Below are positions 8,472 through 15,919 of a stretch of DNA of 50,027 bases, one piece after another. Below the pieces are notes generated by a model. That model made no database searches. It was given only the letters and a program-made list of their open reading frames with translations, and was not told where the DNA came from. Origin of the DNA: Candidatus Zixiibacteriota bacterium (GTDB lineage Bacteria > RBG-13-66-14 > B26-G2 > WVWN01); assembly GCA_011773985.1 (NCBI GenBank), contig WVWN01000024.1:1-50027 (forward strand). The letters are read 5' to 3'. Position 1 is the stretch's first letter; every line of letters begins with the position of its first letter. The position numbers and the translations under genes are program-made.

Positions 8472-8606
8472 GCGTGGCGGACGCGCCGGCGCGGACATAA
8501 GGTCCACGGGTTCAACCCCGAGTACGAGGCCAGCGCGAGGCCGGGAATACGCGGCGCCAAAACGCTGGCCGAAATCGACCGCGCCGCGGACCGCCCAATT
8601 AGTTAA
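8472..8606 (+). pseudogene. Possible remnant of a CoA-binding-domain protein
   Basis: One frame without its own credible start reads RRRGHKVHGFNPEYE ... GAKTLAEIDRAADRP and then stops. The family of small CoA-binding (YccU-type) proteins has at this point a helix, G-Y-x-V-x-x-V-N-P-x-Y/x-E and then SLADIPEPVD. The order and spacing match, but nothing follows. I read it as a decayed 40-residue fragment of that domain, fused by position to the end of the Roadblock gene. Chance resemblance is possible. Confidence 0.35.
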
Positions 8607-8643
8607 AGCACGGGTAAGGAAGTTAAACCCAGCTCGAGCCGAC

Positions 8644-8664
8644 GGGTACCTCGATTCGGTACCC
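8644..8664. other. Inverted repeat upstream of efp
   Basis: GGGTACC, a 7-base loop and GGTACCC: a perfect 7-bp stem, 30 bp upstream of the efp start. There is no T-tract, so a terminator is unlikely. It could be a leader hairpin or an operator. Confidence 0.4.
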
Positions 8665-8693
8665 TCGGCCCTTCGGCTATTGGCGCAAACGTC

Positions 8694-9254
8694 ATGATAA
8701 ACACCAACGACCTGCGAGCGGGCAAAGCCATCGAACTCGACGGCGCGCCCTTCCTGGTGACGAAGTTCGCCCACGTGAAGCCGGGCAAGGGGCCGGCCTT
8801 CGTTCGCGTCACGTTGAAGAACCTCATAACGGGCGCGAACCACGAGCGAACGCTACGCGCGGGCGACAAGGTGGCGCGCGCCCGCCTGGACGAGCGCGGC
8901 GCGACCTTCATGTACGCCGCGGGCGACGACTACCACTTCATGGACGAGGAGAGCTACGAGGAGTTCGCCCTAAGCGCCGACGAGCTGGGCGATGCCGCGC
9001 GGTGGCTCAAAGACGGGACGTCGCTCAAACTCGTCTCCTACCGCGGCAGGGCCGTGGCCGCCGAAGTACCCACGTTCGTGGAGCTCGCCGTCGCCGAGAC
9101 GGACGCGGGCGTCCGCGGCGATACCGCCGCCAGCGGCTCCAAGGCGGCGACGCTGGAAACGGGCGCCGTCGTCACGGTCCCGCTCTTCATATCCGAAGGC
9201 GACGTAATACGCGTGGACACGCGGACCGGCGAGTACGTAGACCGCGTCAAATAG
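8694..9254 (+). CDS. efp: Elongation factor P
   Basis: 186 residues, the normal length for the family, with three beta-barrel domains: a KOW-like N-terminus, a central EF-P OB domain and a C-terminal OB domain containing EGDVIRVDTRTGEYVDRVK. The loop that reaches the ribosomal P-site reads HVKPGKGPAF with Lys32 at the tip, the position modified by EpmA-type beta-lysylation in many bacteria. EF-P relieves stalling at polyproline stretches. This genome has proline-rich proteins, such as the lipoprotein at 33676-34686. It is followed by accB and accC, a common gene order. Confident. Confidence 0.97.
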   Translation: MINTNDLRAGKAIELDGAPFLVTKFAHVKPGKGPAFVRVTLKNLITGANHERTLRAGDKVARARLDERGATFMYAAGDDYHFMDEESYEEFALSADELGDAARWLKDGTSLKLVSYRGRAVAAEVPTFVELAVAETDAGVRGDTAASGSKAATLETGAVVTVPLFISEGDVIRVDTRTGEYVDRVK

Positions 9255-9292
9255 GCCTGACACTTACCCGATAGCTTCGGGGAGAGGTCGCT

Positions 9293-9787
9293 TTGAATAT
9301 AAGAAAAATCAAAAAGATCCTCGACCTCATGGACGAACGCGGCGTCGCGGAAATCGAGGTGCGCTCGTGGTTCCGTACGATCCGAATAAGCCGCGCGTCG
9401 GCCGGGGCGAACGTCTCCTTCTTCACCGCCGGCGGCGCCGCCGACCCGGCGCTCCAGCCGGCCGCGACGCAAACGGCGCCGCCCCTACCTGGGAGCACGG
9501 CCCCCGCTCCCATAGCCCCCGCCGAAGCCGAAGTCGAGGAAGAAAACTTGGTCGTCGTAACGTCGCCGATGGTCGGGACTTTCTATCGCGCGCCGGCCCC
9601 GGACGCCGACCCGTTCGTCGCCGAGGGCGACGAGGTATCCCGCGGCCAGGTCCTCTGCATTATCGAAGCGATGAAAATCATGAACGAAATCGAGAGCGAG
9701 TACGCCGGCACCGTCGCCAAAATCCACGTCGAAAACGCCGCCCCCGTAGAATACGGCCAACCGCTGTTCAGCCTTACGCCGGCGTAA
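9293..9787 (+). CDS. accB: Biotin carboxyl carrier protein of acetyl-CoA carboxylase
   Basis: 164 residues, TTG start with GGAGAGG just upstream. The N-terminal helix ([22 protein letters not shown]) is followed by an Ala/Pro-rich linker and then the biotinyl domain. The biotin-accepting Lys lies in [14 protein letters not shown]. The protein carries carboxybiotin between biotin carboxylase and carboxyltransferase in fatty-acid synthesis. accC follows at once; the carboxyltransferase genes accA/accD are not in the window. Confident. Confidence 0.97.
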   Translation: MNIRKIKKILDLMDERGVAEIEVRSWFRTIRISRASAGANVSFFTAGGAADPALQPAATQTAPPLPGSTAPAPIAPAEAEVEEENLVVVTSPMVGTFYRAPAPDADPFVAEGDEVSRGQVLCIIEAMKIMNEIESEYAGTVAKIHVENAAPVEYGQPLFSLTPA

Positions 9788-9809
9788 TTTGAATAAAGGT
9801 AAACCGAGA

Positions 9810-11165
9810 TTGTTCGACAAAATACTCATAGCCAACCGAGGCGAAATCGCCGTCCGCGTCATCCGCGCCTGTCGCGAGATGGGCGTCAAGACGGTGGCCA
9901 TATACAGCGAGGCCGACGCGCAAAGCCTCCACGTCCGCTTCGCCGACGAGGCCTATTGCATCGGCCCGCCGGAGTCCGCCAAGTCGTACCTCAACGTCCC
10001 GCGCATAATCGCCGCCGCGGAAGTTACGGACGCCGAGGCCGTGCACCCCGGCTACGGCTTCCTCGCGGAAAACCCCTACTTCGCCGAGGCATGCGAGGCC
10101 TCCAACCTTGCGTTTATCGGCCCGGCGTACGAAACGATAACCGACGTGGGCGATAAGGCCGCGGCCCGCAGGATAATAGCCAAGGCCGGCGTCCCCCTCG
10201 TCCCGGGCAGCGACGGCCCCGTCAAAACGGAAGACGACGCGTTGGACGTCGCGGACGAGGTCGGGTACCCGGTAATGGTAAAGGCCGTCGCGGGCGGCGG
10301 CGGCCGGGGGATGAGAATTGCGCACACGCCCGCCGCCCTCGCGAAAGCCTTCGCCACCGCCGCGGTAGAAGCCGAGGCCGCCTTCGGCAACCCGGAGCTG
10401 TACGTCGAGAAGTTGGTCCCTCGCGCGCGCCACGTCGAGGTCCAGATCCTGGGGGACGGCCGGGGGCAAGTCATCCACCTGGGCGAGCGCGACTGCTCCA
10501 TCCAACGGCGCCACCAAAAGCTCGTCGAGGAATCGCCCGCGCCCGCCTTGCCGCCGAAAACGCGGGAAAAGATGTTCGCCGCGGCCGTCGCCGCGGGTCG
10601 CGCCGTGAACTACCGCTCCGCCGGCACGGTGGAATTTTTAGTGGAAGAAGAAGGCTCCTTTTACTTCATCGAGGTAAACGCGCGCGTCCAGGTCGAGCAC
10701 CCGGTCTCGGAAATGGTGACCGGCGTGGATATCATAAAAGAGCAGTTCCGCGTCGCCGCGGGGGGCGCGCTCCTCAAAAACCCTCCCCGGCTCGAGGGCC
10801 ACGCGATCGAATGCCGAATAAACGCCGAGGACACGAGCCACGACTTCCGCCCGGCGCCGGGCACGATCGAAAATTATATACCGCCCGGCGGCCCAGGCGT
10901 ACGCGTCGATACCCACATCTACCCCGGGTACGCCGTGCCGCCGCATTACGACTCGCTGCTCGCGAAGTTGATCGTATGGGCGCCTAACCGCGACGAGGCG
11001 GTCGCACGCATGGCGCGCGCGCTGGCGGAGACAACGATCGAGGGCGTCCCGACCACCGTACCTTTCCACTACCGCGTCGTCCAATCGCGCCTGTTCAAAG
11101 ACGCCAAAATATCGACGGGCTTCATCGCCGAACTCGAGGCGAGCGATATAAAGGAAAGAGGGTAA
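9810..11165 (+). CDS. accC: Biotin carboxylase subunit of acetyl-CoA carboxylase
   Basis: About 451 residues from TTG 9810. This start gives the family N-terminus MFDKILIANRGEIAVRVIRAC and has AAAGGT upstream; a TTG at 9789 is in frame but has no ribosome site. The ATP-grasp glycine-rich loop (VAGGGGRGMRI), the ERDCSIQRRHQKL segment and the EVNARVQVEHPVSEM signature are all present. It carboxylates the biotin of AccB using ATP and bicarbonate. Length and motifs are normal. Translated in the same operon as accB. Confidence 0.97.
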   Translation: MFDKILIANRGEIAVRVIRACREMGVKTVAIYSEADAQSLHVRFADEAYCIGPPESAKSYLNVPRIIAAAEVTDAEAVHPGYGFLAENPYFAEACEASNLAFIGPAYETITDVGDKAAARRIIAKAGVPLVPGSDGPVKTEDDALDVADEVGYPVMVKAVAGGGGRGMRIAHTPAALAKAFATAAVEAEAAFGNPELYVEKLVPRARHVEVQILGDGRGQVIHLGERDCSIQRRHQKLVEESPAPALPPKTREKMFAAAVAAGRAVNYRSAGTVEFLVEEEGSFYFIEVNARVQVEHPVSEMVTGVDIIKEQFRVAAGGALLKNPPRLEGHAIECRINAEDTSHDFRPAPGTIENYIPPGGPGVRVDTHIYPGYAVPPHYDSLLAKLIVWAPNRDEAVARMARALAETTIEGVPTTVPFHYRVVQSRLFKDAKISTGFIAELEASDIKERG

Positions 11166-11184
11166 CCGCGGAAAGCCGAAGGTA

Positions 11185-11925
11185 ATGACGCCGCTGCCGC
11201 TACGGACGTGGCTCGACGGTAAACCGCCCCCGGGCGAGGGGGTCGCGGGAACGACCGCGGTCGTCATCGACGTCCTGCGCGCCTCCACCACGGTCGCGAC
11301 CGCGCTCGCGCACGGCGCACCTTACGTCGTTGCGCGAGCGAACCTCGACGACGCGTTCGCCGCACGCGGCGAGCTCGAGCGGCGCGGCGAAGAGCCAATA
11401 CTGGGCGGCGAGCGCGGCGGCTTCAAAGTCCCCGGCTTCGACCTCGGCAATTCGCCGCTCGAGTACGCCCCGGCCCGGGTGGGCGGGAAACCTTTAATAT
11501 TGTGCACTTCCAACGGCACCGCGGCGTTGGAGCAATGCCGGGACGCGTCGCGGTTATACGCCGCGTCTTTCGTCAACGCCGGCGCCACCGCGGCTACGGT
11601 AGCCAAGGCCGCACGGCCGGTCGCGATATGTTGCGCGGGAAAAGAGGGCGCGCCCTCGCTGGAGGACGTCTGTTGCGCGGGCCTGATGGCGACGCTGCTG
11701 CTCGATAATTACACCTACGAAACCGACGACGCGACGGCTTTGGCCCTCCTCTGTTGGAAAAATAATAAACGCGACGTGACCCGGCTCCTCAAACACTGTA
11801 GCCACGGCCGATACTTGCAAGCGTTAGGCTTCGAGCGGGACCTGGAATTTTGCGGCCAGGTGGACGCCTTCGCCGTAGCGGCGGCACAAAACGACGCGGG
11901 GAAGCTAATCGCCGTCACCGATTAA
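11185..11925 (+). CDS. comB: 2-phosphosulfolactate phosphatase family protein (ComB-like)
   Basis: 246 residues, ATG preceded by GAAGG. Family signatures: VVIDVLRASTTVATAL near the N-terminus, GGERGGFKVPGFDLGNSP, and LCTSNGTAAL followed by a Cys-rich ICCAGKEG segment. ComB hydrolyses 2-phosphosulfolactate in coenzyme M synthesis in archaea. Many bacteria without coenzyme M carry this family next to unrelated genes, so the real substrate here is uncertain. No other sulfolactate-pathway gene is seen in the window. Confidence 0.85.
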   Translation: MTPLPLRTWLDGKPPPGEGVAGTTAVVIDVLRASTTVATALAHGAPYVVARANLDDAFAARGELERRGEEPILGGERGGFKVPGFDLGNSPLEYAPARVGGKPLILCTSNGTAALEQCRDASRLYAASFVNAGATAATVAKAARPVAICCAGKEGAPSLEDVCCAGLMATLLLDNYTYETDDATALALLCWKNNKRDVTRLLKHCSHGRYLQALGFERDLEFCGQVDAFAVAAAQNDAGKLIAVTD

Positions 11926-11941
11926 CGCCCGAGGGGGCGGC

Positions 11942-13321
11942 ATGGACGTTGAAAACGACAGGATGAAGCCTGCAGAAGAGCCCCACCTCGCACGGGCCCA
12001 GGAGTACGTGCGCGACGGCCGGATATCTGCCGCGTGCGCCGAGTATCTCCGGTACGCCGACAAATGCGAGGCGAGCGGGGACTTGATGACGGCCATAAAA
12101 TATTATTACAAGGTTGACGAGTACCAACTGCTCGATATCAAGGCCCGCAAGAAACTCGCCGAGCTTCTGGCCCACGTGGGAAATAAGTCGCGCGCGGTGT
12201 CTACCTTGTTCGAAGTCGTCGACGAACTCCTTACGCAAGGGCTGGCGGAAGACGCTATCGACATCCTGCGGGAAATGATAGGCCTAATGCCCGACCGCGC
12301 CGCGCTCCGCTACCGCCTGGCCGAACTCTACGAGCAAGGGGGACAATCGCAAAAGGCCGTCAACATCTATCTGCAAGTGTTGGAGGCCCGGCCGGAAGAG
12401 ATCCCGGCCTGGGAAGCTTTGGGCCGTCTATACGCCAAACGCAATTCGGTGAAAGAAGCGGTGGACGCCTACCTGCGCGCCTGCCGCGTTAACGAACAAG
12501 CCGGAAACCTGATAGCCGCGGCGAAGGATTACGAGGCGATCGCCGCGCTCGAGGCGGATAACGCCGCGGCCCTCAAGAAGCTGATAGAGATTTACGGCGA
12601 GCTGGGATTTCGGAGCGAGATGGTCGCTCGCATGCTCGACCTCGCCCGCCTCGCGGAGGAGCGGGGCGAAAAGGAGCGCGCCATTTCTATTTATTCTAAA
12701 ATAATCGAGATCGACCCCGGAAACGAGGAAGCGCAAACGCGGCTCGGCAAATCCATTCAAGTTATTTCCGTCCTCCCCACGGGCGACAGCTTGGTCAAAG
12801 AAGAGATACCCGCGCCGGACGAAATTCCTCCCGAGCCGGAGGCAGAGCTCGGCCCCGGCGAAACGGCCTTCCCGCCCGGCCGCGCCATCAAGACGGTAGA
12901 CGACCTGTTGGGCTTCCGCCCCGACTCCGGCGAAAGCGAGGCCGGCGAAACCCCCCAGGTATGCTACGACCTCGGCCTCGCCTACCTCGAGATGGGCATA
13001 ACGGAGGAAGCCATTCATTACCTCCAGCTCGCCTCCCGCGAAGAGGGCCTGCGCGTACGGGCGTGTAACATGCTGGGGCTGTGCTTTCTCGAAAAAGGGA
13101 TGCCCGACATGGCGGTCAAGGAGTTCGAAAGGGGGCTGAGGGCGCCGGGCCTGTCGGAGAGCGAGGCCGTGGGCTTGTACTACAACCTCGGCGCCACCTG
13201 CGAACGGCTGGGGGATTACGCCCGGGCCTTGGACGAATACCGCAAGGCGTTTGCCATCGACGTCGATTATCTCGACGTGCGGGAAAAAATCCGCAAACTG
13301 CGTGCCCGCAAAGGCGTCTAA
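11942..13321 (+). CDS. TPR-repeat protein
   Basis: 459 residues, soluble, ATG with GGGGG upstream. An N-terminal block of about eight TPR-like pairs (RISAACAEYLRYADKCEASGD, AEDAIDILREMIGLMPDRAA, SQKAVNIYLQVLEARPEEIPA, KEAVDAYLRACRVNEQAGN, KERAISIYSKIIEIDPGNEEA and others) is followed by an acidic/proline linker at about 285-320 and a second TPR block (EEAIHYLQLASREEG, PDMAVKEFERGLRAPG, ARALDEYRKAFAID). The layout recalls the TPR protein at 6250-7701. The gene is 16 bp after comB, so probably in the same transcript. Such arrays are protein-binding scaffolds; the partner is unknown. Confidence 0.8.
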   Translation: MDVENDRMKPAEEPHLARAQEYVRDGRISAACAEYLRYADKCEASGDLMTAIKYYYKVDEYQLLDIKARKKLAELLAHVGNKSRAVSTLFEVVDELLTQGLAEDAIDILREMIGLMPDRAALRYRLAELYEQGGQSQKAVNIYLQVLEARPEEIPAWEALGRLYAKRNSVKEAVDAYLRACRVNEQAGNLIAAAKDYEAIAALEADNAAALKKLIEIYGELGFRSEMVARMLDLARLAEERGEKERAISIYSKIIEIDPGNEEAQTRLGKSIQVISVLPTGDSLVKEEIPAPDEIPPEPEAELGPGETAFPPGRAIKTVDDLLGFRPDSGESEAGETPQVCYDLGLAYLEMGITEEAIHYLQLASREEGLRVRACNMLGLCFLEKGMPDMAVKEFERGLRAPGLSESEAVGLYYNLGATCERLGDYARALDEYRKAFAIDVDYLDVREKIRKLRARKGV

Positions 13322-13328
13322 AAGGCCC

Positions 13329-13357
13329 TTGACAGGACCGGGCCTATATGCTAAAAG
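13329..13357 (+). promoter_or_regulatory. Promoter for the tRNA-Gly gene
   Basis: TTGACA (13329-13334), 17-bp spacer, TAAAAG (13352-13357), 14 bp before the tRNA-Gly gene. The -35 box is perfect and the -10 box fair. Confidence 0.55.
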
Positions 13358-13371
13358 GCTATCGCTTATAT

Positions 13372-13443
13372 GCGGGAATAGCTCAGTGGTAGAGCGCCAC
13401 CTTGCCAAGGTGGATGTCGCGGGTTCAACCCCCGTTTCCCGCT
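13372..13443 (+). tRNA. tRNA-Gly (anticodon GCC)
   Basis: Cloverleaf by eye: acceptor GCGGGAA pairs with TTCCCGC. The D-arm is GCTC..GAGC. The anticodon stem CCACC/GGTGG encloses loop TTGCCAA, with anticodon GCC at 13404-13406. The T-arm is CGGGG-type with TTCAA. The discriminator is T; CCA is not encoded (CAT follows). Confidence 0.95.
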
Positions 13444-13449
13444 CATCTC

Positions 13450-13486
13450 GCCGCCGGCCGCGGCTGCCCTGACGCCGGCGGCTTTT
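13450..13486 (+). terminator. Terminator between the two tRNA genes
   Basis: GCCGCCGGC, a 15-base loop and GCCGGCGGC are followed by TTTT. It directly separates tRNA-Gly from tRNA-Cys, whose gene begins two bases after the T-tract. tRNA-Cys must therefore depend on readthrough or a promoter overlapping the hairpin. Confidence 0.65.
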
Positions 13487-13488
13487 AC

Positions 13489-13561
13489 GGCGGCATAGCC
13501 AAGAGGCTAAGGCGAGGGTCTGCAAAACCCTTATTCCCGGGTTCGAATCCCGGTGCCGCCT
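13489..13561 (+). tRNA. tRNA-Cys (anticodon GCA)
   Basis: Acceptor GGCGGCA pairs with TGCCGCC. The anticodon stem AGGGT/ACCCT encloses loop CTGCAAA, giving anticodon GCA (13522-13524). T-arm CCGGG/CCCGG with TTCGAAT. Discriminator T (U73) is the classic tRNA-Cys identity base. CCA is not encoded. Confidence 0.95.
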
Positions 13562-13562
13562 A

Positions 13563-13586
13563 AAGGCCCGGCCCGAGCCGGGCCTT
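13563..13586 (+). terminator. Hairpin terminator after tRNA-Cys
   Basis: AAGGCCCGGC, 4-base loop CCGA, GCCGGGCCTT: a perfect 10-bp stem starting two bases after the tRNA. The T-run is short. The next gene starts only 7 bp beyond it. Confidence 0.6.
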
Positions 13587-13592
13587 CCCAAA

Positions 13593-14459
13593 ATGGACCG
13601 GACGGTGAAGGAAGAGGTCTTGAAATTCGCAACTGCGGCGGCGCTGCTGCTCGCCGTGGGCGCGGTCGGTGCGGACGAGGTCGCTCGAGCCACGGCGTCT
13701 TCCCTCGCCGCGGCCGCCCCCGCGGCGACGGTCGAGGAGGAATACGAGCTCATAAACGCGACGCCGTGCGTCGACGGCGGCGAATACGTGCCGTGCGGCC
13801 ACTACGTGGAGTACGAAGGCGACGTCATCTACGAAGTCGTCACGACGCGCTGCGCCGAGTGCCGGGAAGACCGCCTCTTCTACTTCGACTTGACGCCTCG
13901 CTTCGGGAAGCTCGGCGAATTCCGGGAGGCCAAGCTGGCGAGCCGCGCCGTCGCCGCCGAGGGCGAGCTCCCCTGCCCCGGCGCCGAAAGCGCGGTGACC
14001 GTCGACTCGATTACCGAGGAATACGTATTCCTCGAGACGACCCTCCACTCCTGCGGCACGCCTTTCGCATCCGAGGGCCAGGCCCTTCTCGAAGAGGGCG
14101 GCCACCATTACGACGTCTTAAGCGCCCGCTGCCCGGCGGACGGCGCCGAGGCCGAGTTCTATTTCAACATAGACTCGTTTATGTTCAATCCCGAGAAGTA
14201 CCCCGAGCTTACGCATCTGGCCCACCAGGGTGAGCCGCCGGAACCCCTCGCGGGGCGCACGCTCGAGACGGCGTACCGCGGCCCCGCCGACGAGCAACGT
14301 AAACTACTCGCGGAAGCAACCCACGCCGCCGACGGCGGCGACCTGAGCGTCGTCGCGAGGTGGACGTATCGTGGCCGCTCCGGCGACTTCGAGGTCGTGG
14401 ACACGACGTGCGAGAAATGCGGCACGCCGGTGCGGCTTTACTTTCGCCTCGGCGACTAG
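13593..14459 (+). CDS. Secreted protein with three related Cys-containing repeats, function unknown
   Basis: 288 residues from ATG 13593; GTG 13605 or TTG 13620 are possible later starts, both before the signal peptide core ATAAALLLAVGAVGA. After export the chain has three similar units ending YEVVTTRCAECREDRLFYFDL, YDVLSARCPADGAEAEFYFNI and FEVVDTTCEKCGTPVRLYFRL. Units one and three keep a C-x2-C pair; unit two has lost one Cys. The units look like small zinc-ribbon or disulfide-bearing domains. No family is recognised. It precedes a lipoprotein gene by 36 bp, probably in one transcript. Confidence 0.7.
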   Translation: MDRTVKEEVLKFATAAALLLAVGAVGADEVARATASSLAAAAPAATVEEEYELINATPCVDGGEYVPCGHYVEYEGDVIYEVVTTRCAECREDRLFYFDLTPRFGKLGEFREAKLASRAVAAEGELPCPGAESAVTVDSITEEYVFLETTLHSCGTPFASEGQALLEEGGHHYDVLSARCPADGAEAEFYFNIDSFMFNPEKYPELTHLAHQGEPPEPLAGRTLETAYRGPADEQRKLLAEATHAADGGDLSVVARWTYRGRSGDFEVVDTTCEKCGTPVRLYFRLGD

Positions 14460-14495
14460 GCCGAGATGGCGAGAGACGCGCGAATAGGGGATAAT

Positions 14496-15089
14496 ATGCG
14501 CAAGGCCGTAGTTTTACTCGTCATAACTCTTCTCGCGACGTTCTTTTCCGCGAGTTGTCGGCGCGCGCCGGAAGGCTACGCCGAAGCGCTCCGAAACTTC
14601 GACGACTTCGTCGGCGCCGACTGCCCCCGAGAGGCGCTACGCGCGGTCGCGCGGAAAATGGGCGCGCGCTCGGAGGAGGTCCGCGTCGTCCACTACGGCC
14701 CCACCGGCCGGCGCGATAACACTCACTATTTCGCCGCCCTTAGCCGAAAAGGTAAGGTCCTGGTCGGCGTCGTCGACGAGGCGTGGGTAAATATAACCGA
14801 GCTGGATTACGAAAACGAATTCGACCACGACGGCTTCGTATGGGCCGTAAAATCCATCCGCAACGACCCACCGTTCGGCGACCGCCGCGTACGGTACGGC
14901 TTGCCGTTGCCCGTCAAGATCGAATACGGCGCCAAGGACGTCGCCCTCGAGTTCGTCGACGGCTGGGTGCCGTCGTCGCAGAAGTGGAGCACCGGTAAGG
15001 TCAAGGTAAACCTCGCCGGGACCGCGCTGTTGGACGAAGAACACGGCCTCGACTTCGCCCTGTCTGAGGGCGAAGCCGTTTCGCAATAA
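14496..15089 (+). CDS. Putative lipoprotein, function unknown
   Basis: About 197 residues from ATG 14496, chosen because AGGGG lies just upstream and the signal peptide starts there (an in-frame ATG at 14466 is less likely). The N-terminus is MRKAVVLLVITLLATFFSASC with a lipobox-like SASC. The mature part begins with a short helical region and continues beta-rich. No named domain is recognised. It is the probable operon partner of the triple-repeat secreted protein. Confidence 0.65.
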   Translation: MRKAVVLLVITLLATFFSASCRRAPEGYAEALRNFDDFVGADCPREALRAVARKMGARSEEVRVVHYGPTGRRDNTHYFAALSRKGKVLVGVVDEAWVNITELDYENEFDHDGFVWAVKSIRNDPPFGDRRVRYGLPLPVKIEYGAKDVALEFVDGWVPSSQKWSTGKVKVNLAGTALLDEEHGLDFALSEGEAVSQ

Positions 15090-15288
15090 AAACGGCGCAC
15101 AAGCGAATCGTCTTGAAGAGTTACGGCGGTTTAAATTCGCGCGTCCCGCGCGCCCGGCCGAAGTAGGAAAAGCCACGCAGGCACTACGGGTCGTAGGTTC
15201 ACCTCCACCGGCCATCGAAGGCCCGACTATAACCGGCGCCATGGGACTCTTTAAGAGATTATAATCGACCGAGCCGCGTACGATAAAC
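15090..15288. other. Intergenic stretch with tRNA-like scrap
   Basis: No gene is seen in this GC-rich spacer. At 15188-15214 it holds a short segment resembling the T-arm and 3' acceptor of a tRNA (GGGTCGTAGGTTC ... CCGGCCA), but the T-stem does not pair and no 5' half is present. Confidence 0.3.
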
Positions 15289-15317
15289 TTGACAGAACGT
15301 ACTCAGCTTCGTAATAT
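15289..15317 (+). promoter_or_regulatory. Strong sigma-70-type promoter for the propeptide gene
   Basis: TTGACA (15289-15294), 17-bp spacer, TAATAT (15312-15317). One of the best matches in the window. The transcript would start about 45 bases upstream of ATG 15370. Confidence 0.75.
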
Positions 15318-15369
15318 TTACCCGCGGCTAAACGCAAGGGACGCCCAGATAAATATTAAAGAGGTCAAT

Positions 15370-15804
15370 ATGGTTTACGTAAAAGAAAAGGCGCGGCCCT
15401 TCGCCCACGGGGGCGCGGGGCGGTTATTGATTGCGCTAATGACGGTTACGCTTCTGAACGCGGGCGGCTCTCTCGCTTGCGAACAGATAAAAACGTCGCA
15501 AGAACTGCGCGGCGTCGTTACGGCCGAAGAGTTCGTCCCGGGAGAGATATTAGTCTGGTTTAACGACGACCTCAGCCCGGCCGACGTCGACGAAGCCGTC
15601 GAACGGACGGGCGGCGAGATAATCCGGCGCAGCGACGTTACGCCGACGCGCGTGGTGATATCCGTTCCCGAGGGGAAGGAAGACCACTTCGTAGAAGAGT
15701 ACCGTAAAATGAAAGAGGTGCGGGCCGCCGGAAAGAACCAAGTCCTAAAGGCGCTTCCGGAGGACGCGGCCGCACCCGGGCCCGGCGCCGAGGGAGGCGA
15801 ATAG
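15370..15804 (+). CDS. Free-standing subtilase propeptide-like secreted protein
   Basis: About 144 residues from ATG 15370, which has AAAGAGG upstream and a signal peptide (LLIALMTVTLLNAGGSLA); a TTG at 15289 is in frame but lies inside the promoter. The mature part (EEFVPGEILVWFNDD ... DVTPTRVVISVPEGKE ... KMKEVRAAGKNQVLKALPED) is closely similar to the propeptide of the subtilase encoded just downstream and has no protease domain. Propeptides of this I9/fervidolysin-like type fold the cognate protease and inhibit it. A free copy could act in trans as inhibitor or chaperone. Its own strong promoter lies at 15289-15317. Confidence 0.75.
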   Translation: MVYVKEKARPFAHGGAGRLLIALMTVTLLNAGGSLACEQIKTSQELRGVVTAEEFVPGEILVWFNDDLSPADVDEAVERTGGEIIRRSDVTPTRVVISVPEGKEDHFVEEYRKMKEVRAAGKNQVLKALPEDAAAPGPGAEGGE

Positions 15805-15919
15805 GGGCGCGCGGCGCGGGCGAGGGGCGGGGGAGGCCGAGCGTTTCACGGGACACAAGGCAACGTGCGGCCGGCAACGCATACTCGAGAAGCTGTCGGC
15901 CTAAAAGGAAGAGGCAACC

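Noticed and set aside
15188-15214. Possible tRNA gene
   Set aside because: Only a T-arm-like and acceptor-like 3' scrap is present; the T-stem does not pair and no matching 5' half lies upstream.
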